Source: Pseudomonadota bacterium (GTDB lineage: Bacteria > Myxococcota > Polyangia > Polyangiales > Polyangiaceae). From it: a stretch of DNA of 5,742 bases. Position numbers and translations under genes: made by a program. The stretch is from the NCBI GenBank assembly GCA_023419055.1, contig JAEZYO010000181.1, positions 1 to 5,742 of the forward strand, read 5' to 3'. The notes beneath the pieces are model-generated. The model was not told the origin of the DNA and searched no databases. It worked only from the letters and a program-made list of their open reading frames with translations. This document shows positions 4,864 to 5,742 of this stretch, piece after piece; positions within the stretch are counted from its first letter, which is position 1; the number at the start of each line of letters is the position of its first letter.

Positions 4864-5742
4864 GTGCCGCCTAGCTCGCCTGGAGACGCTGACCCCGCGG
4901 CCGCACCGGCGGAAGCCAAGGCCAGGTTGCGCGGCCACCTCGCCGCTGCCCTGGTGGCGGCTGCGGCCTCCATTTTGATGACGTGGCCCCTCTCCCCGGG
5001 CGCCGGTCACCACGTTCTGCGCGCGATCTATTTCTGGGACGCGTACACCAACGCGATGATCATGGGGAGCCGCGTGGACGCGGTCGTAGGGCGAGCCCCG
5101 CTGTCCCTCTACGACAACTACTTCTTCGCCCCGCTCCCGGATTCGATCGTCTTCAACGAGAACTTGTTCGGGCTATCGCTGCTCTTCGCCCCGTTTCACT
5201 TGCTCAGCGAAAACCCACTCTGGGCGTACAACGTGACGCTCCTCGTGTCGCTCGCGCTGTCCGTGTTCTTCACGTACCTGCTCGTGCTGCGTCTGACCGG
5301 GAGCGGCCACGCCGGAATCATCGCCGGCGTCGCCTTCGCGTTCTGCCCCTACGTCTTCTTCGAAATGGGGCGCATCCAGCTCGTCGCTACTCAGTGGATA
5401 CCGGCGTGCTTTCTGTTCCTGCATCGCTCGATCGAGGGGCAGCGTCCCAGGGACATCATCGGGTTCTGGATCTCGGTTCTGCTTCAGATCGGAACGGGCC
5501 TCTACTACACGATGTTCCTGGTCCCCTTGCTCGGTCTTGCGGGGGTCGCGCTCCTCCTGCGGCACCGGCCTCCGCTGCGCTTCTTCGGCTGGTTCGGCGC
5601 CTGCGCGGCCGTCGCCGGGTTGGTGGCGCTCTCGATGGTGTACCCGTACTTCTCGGCGCGAAAAGCGTTCGATCTCGAGCGTAGCCTCGCGTTCGCTTCG
5701 AGCTACGACGGCAAGCTCGGCTTCTTCACCAACGTGTACGAG
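4864..5742 (+). CDS. Polytopic membrane protein, GT-C/YfhO-like glycosyltransferase candidate (3' end outside window)
   Basis: The frame from the GTG at 4864 is open for 293 codons to the window edge, so the gene is partial. After a short Pro/Ala-rich cytoplasmic tail (1-25) comes a first membrane segment (about 26-43), then a polar extracytoplasmic loop with FWDAYTN (57-63) and LYDNYFFAPLPDS (82-94). Further hydrophobic segments lie near 101-114, 119-142, 150-166, 173-187, 199-231 and 239-263. IQLVATQWIPACFLFLHR (171-188) resembles the loop/helix signature of bacterial membrane glycosyltransferase-like proteins (GT-C fold, YfhO or GT39 type). The acidic residues in the first loop (Asp59, Asp84, Asp93) are candidates for the catalytic Asp; this is inference. 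An in-frame TAG at 4846 limits the start to GTG 4864 or later codons (TTG 4927, GTG 4954, ATG 4978). The later ones would cut into the first membrane helix. Its divergent GT2 neighbour could supply a lipid-linked sugar. Confidence 0.82.
   Translation, partial: MPPSSPGDADPAAAPAEAKARLRGHLAAALVAAAASILMTWPLSPGAGHHVLRAIYFWDAYTNAMIMGSRVDAVVGRAPLSLYDNYFFAPLPDSIVFNENLFGLSLLFAPFHLLSENPLWAYNVTLLVSLALSVFFTYLLVLRLTGSGHAGIIAGVAFAFCPYVFFEMGRIQLVATQWIPACFLFLHRSIEGQRPRDIIGFWISVLLQIGTGLYYTMFLVPLLGLAGVALLLRHRPPLRFFGWFGACAAVAGLVALSMVYPYFSARKAFDLERSLAFASSYDGKLGFFTNVYE

Noticed and set aside
4983..5684. Plus-strand frame of 233 codons inside the membrane protein gene
   Set aside because: It is Arg-rich without motifs and lies in a different frame from the strongly hydrophobic, multi-helix frame starting at 4864.
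1..5742. tRNA, rRNA, CRISPR array, insertion sequence or attachment site
   Set aside because: No tRNA-like cloverleaf, regular spaced repeats, transposase motifs or terminal inverted repeats were seen; apart from the short intergenic gaps the window is filled by the seven genes.

Overview
The window is GC-rich and tightly packed, with seven protein-coding genes, two of them cut by the window edges. It most resembles a chromosomal segment of a myxobacterium (Myxococcota, Polyangiales-like). That assignment is inference. It rests on high GC with strong third-position GC, on a secreted sulfatase-modifying-factor-like protein carrying the long Gly/Ala/Ser linker common in that group, and on the lack of phage, transposon, RNA-gene or CRISPR signals.

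Left part (1-1625): an NAD(P)-dependent short-chain dehydrogenase (SDR) runs off the left edge on the minus strand. It diverges from an AraC-family regulator with an N-terminal cupin-like sensor. The 72-bp region between them holds a clean 8-bp inverted repeat whose half-sites are two helical turns apart, with -10-like boxes for both strands between the half-sites. An SRPBCC/AHSA1-type protein follows the regulator after 9 bp, in the same reading frame, from a TTG start. This looks like one small regulatory module: oxidoreductase, its probable regulator, and a small hydrophobic-ligand-type protein.

Middle part (1633-3990), all minus strand: a secreted, probably lipid-anchored protein with an FGE-sulfatase (SUMF1/PvdO-like) domain converges on the SRPBCC gene. 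The two stop codons lie within one 13-bp palindrome. The domain lacks the cysteine pair that formylglycine-generating enzymes use, so it is probably not a true FGE. Upstream of it is a class I SAM-dependent methyltransferase with a strong Shine-Dalgarno and a GTG start. The gap between the two holds a weak terminator-like hairpin and a repeated ACTTGCG motif.

Right part (4056-5742): a DPM1-like family 2 glycosyltransferase (minus) diverges from a polytopic membrane protein (plus) that continues past the right edge and resembles GT-C/YfhO-type membrane glycosyltransferases. The pairing suggests that a lipid-phosphate-sugar is made in the cytoplasm and used by a membrane enzyme. The methyltransferase lies 65 bp downstream of the GT2 gene and could share its transcript.

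I found no convincing evidence of an entirely new system. The most interesting points are the divergent operator architecture, the in-frame regulator/SRPBCC junction, the palindrome built from two convergent stop codons, and the cysteine-less FGE-like lipoprotein.
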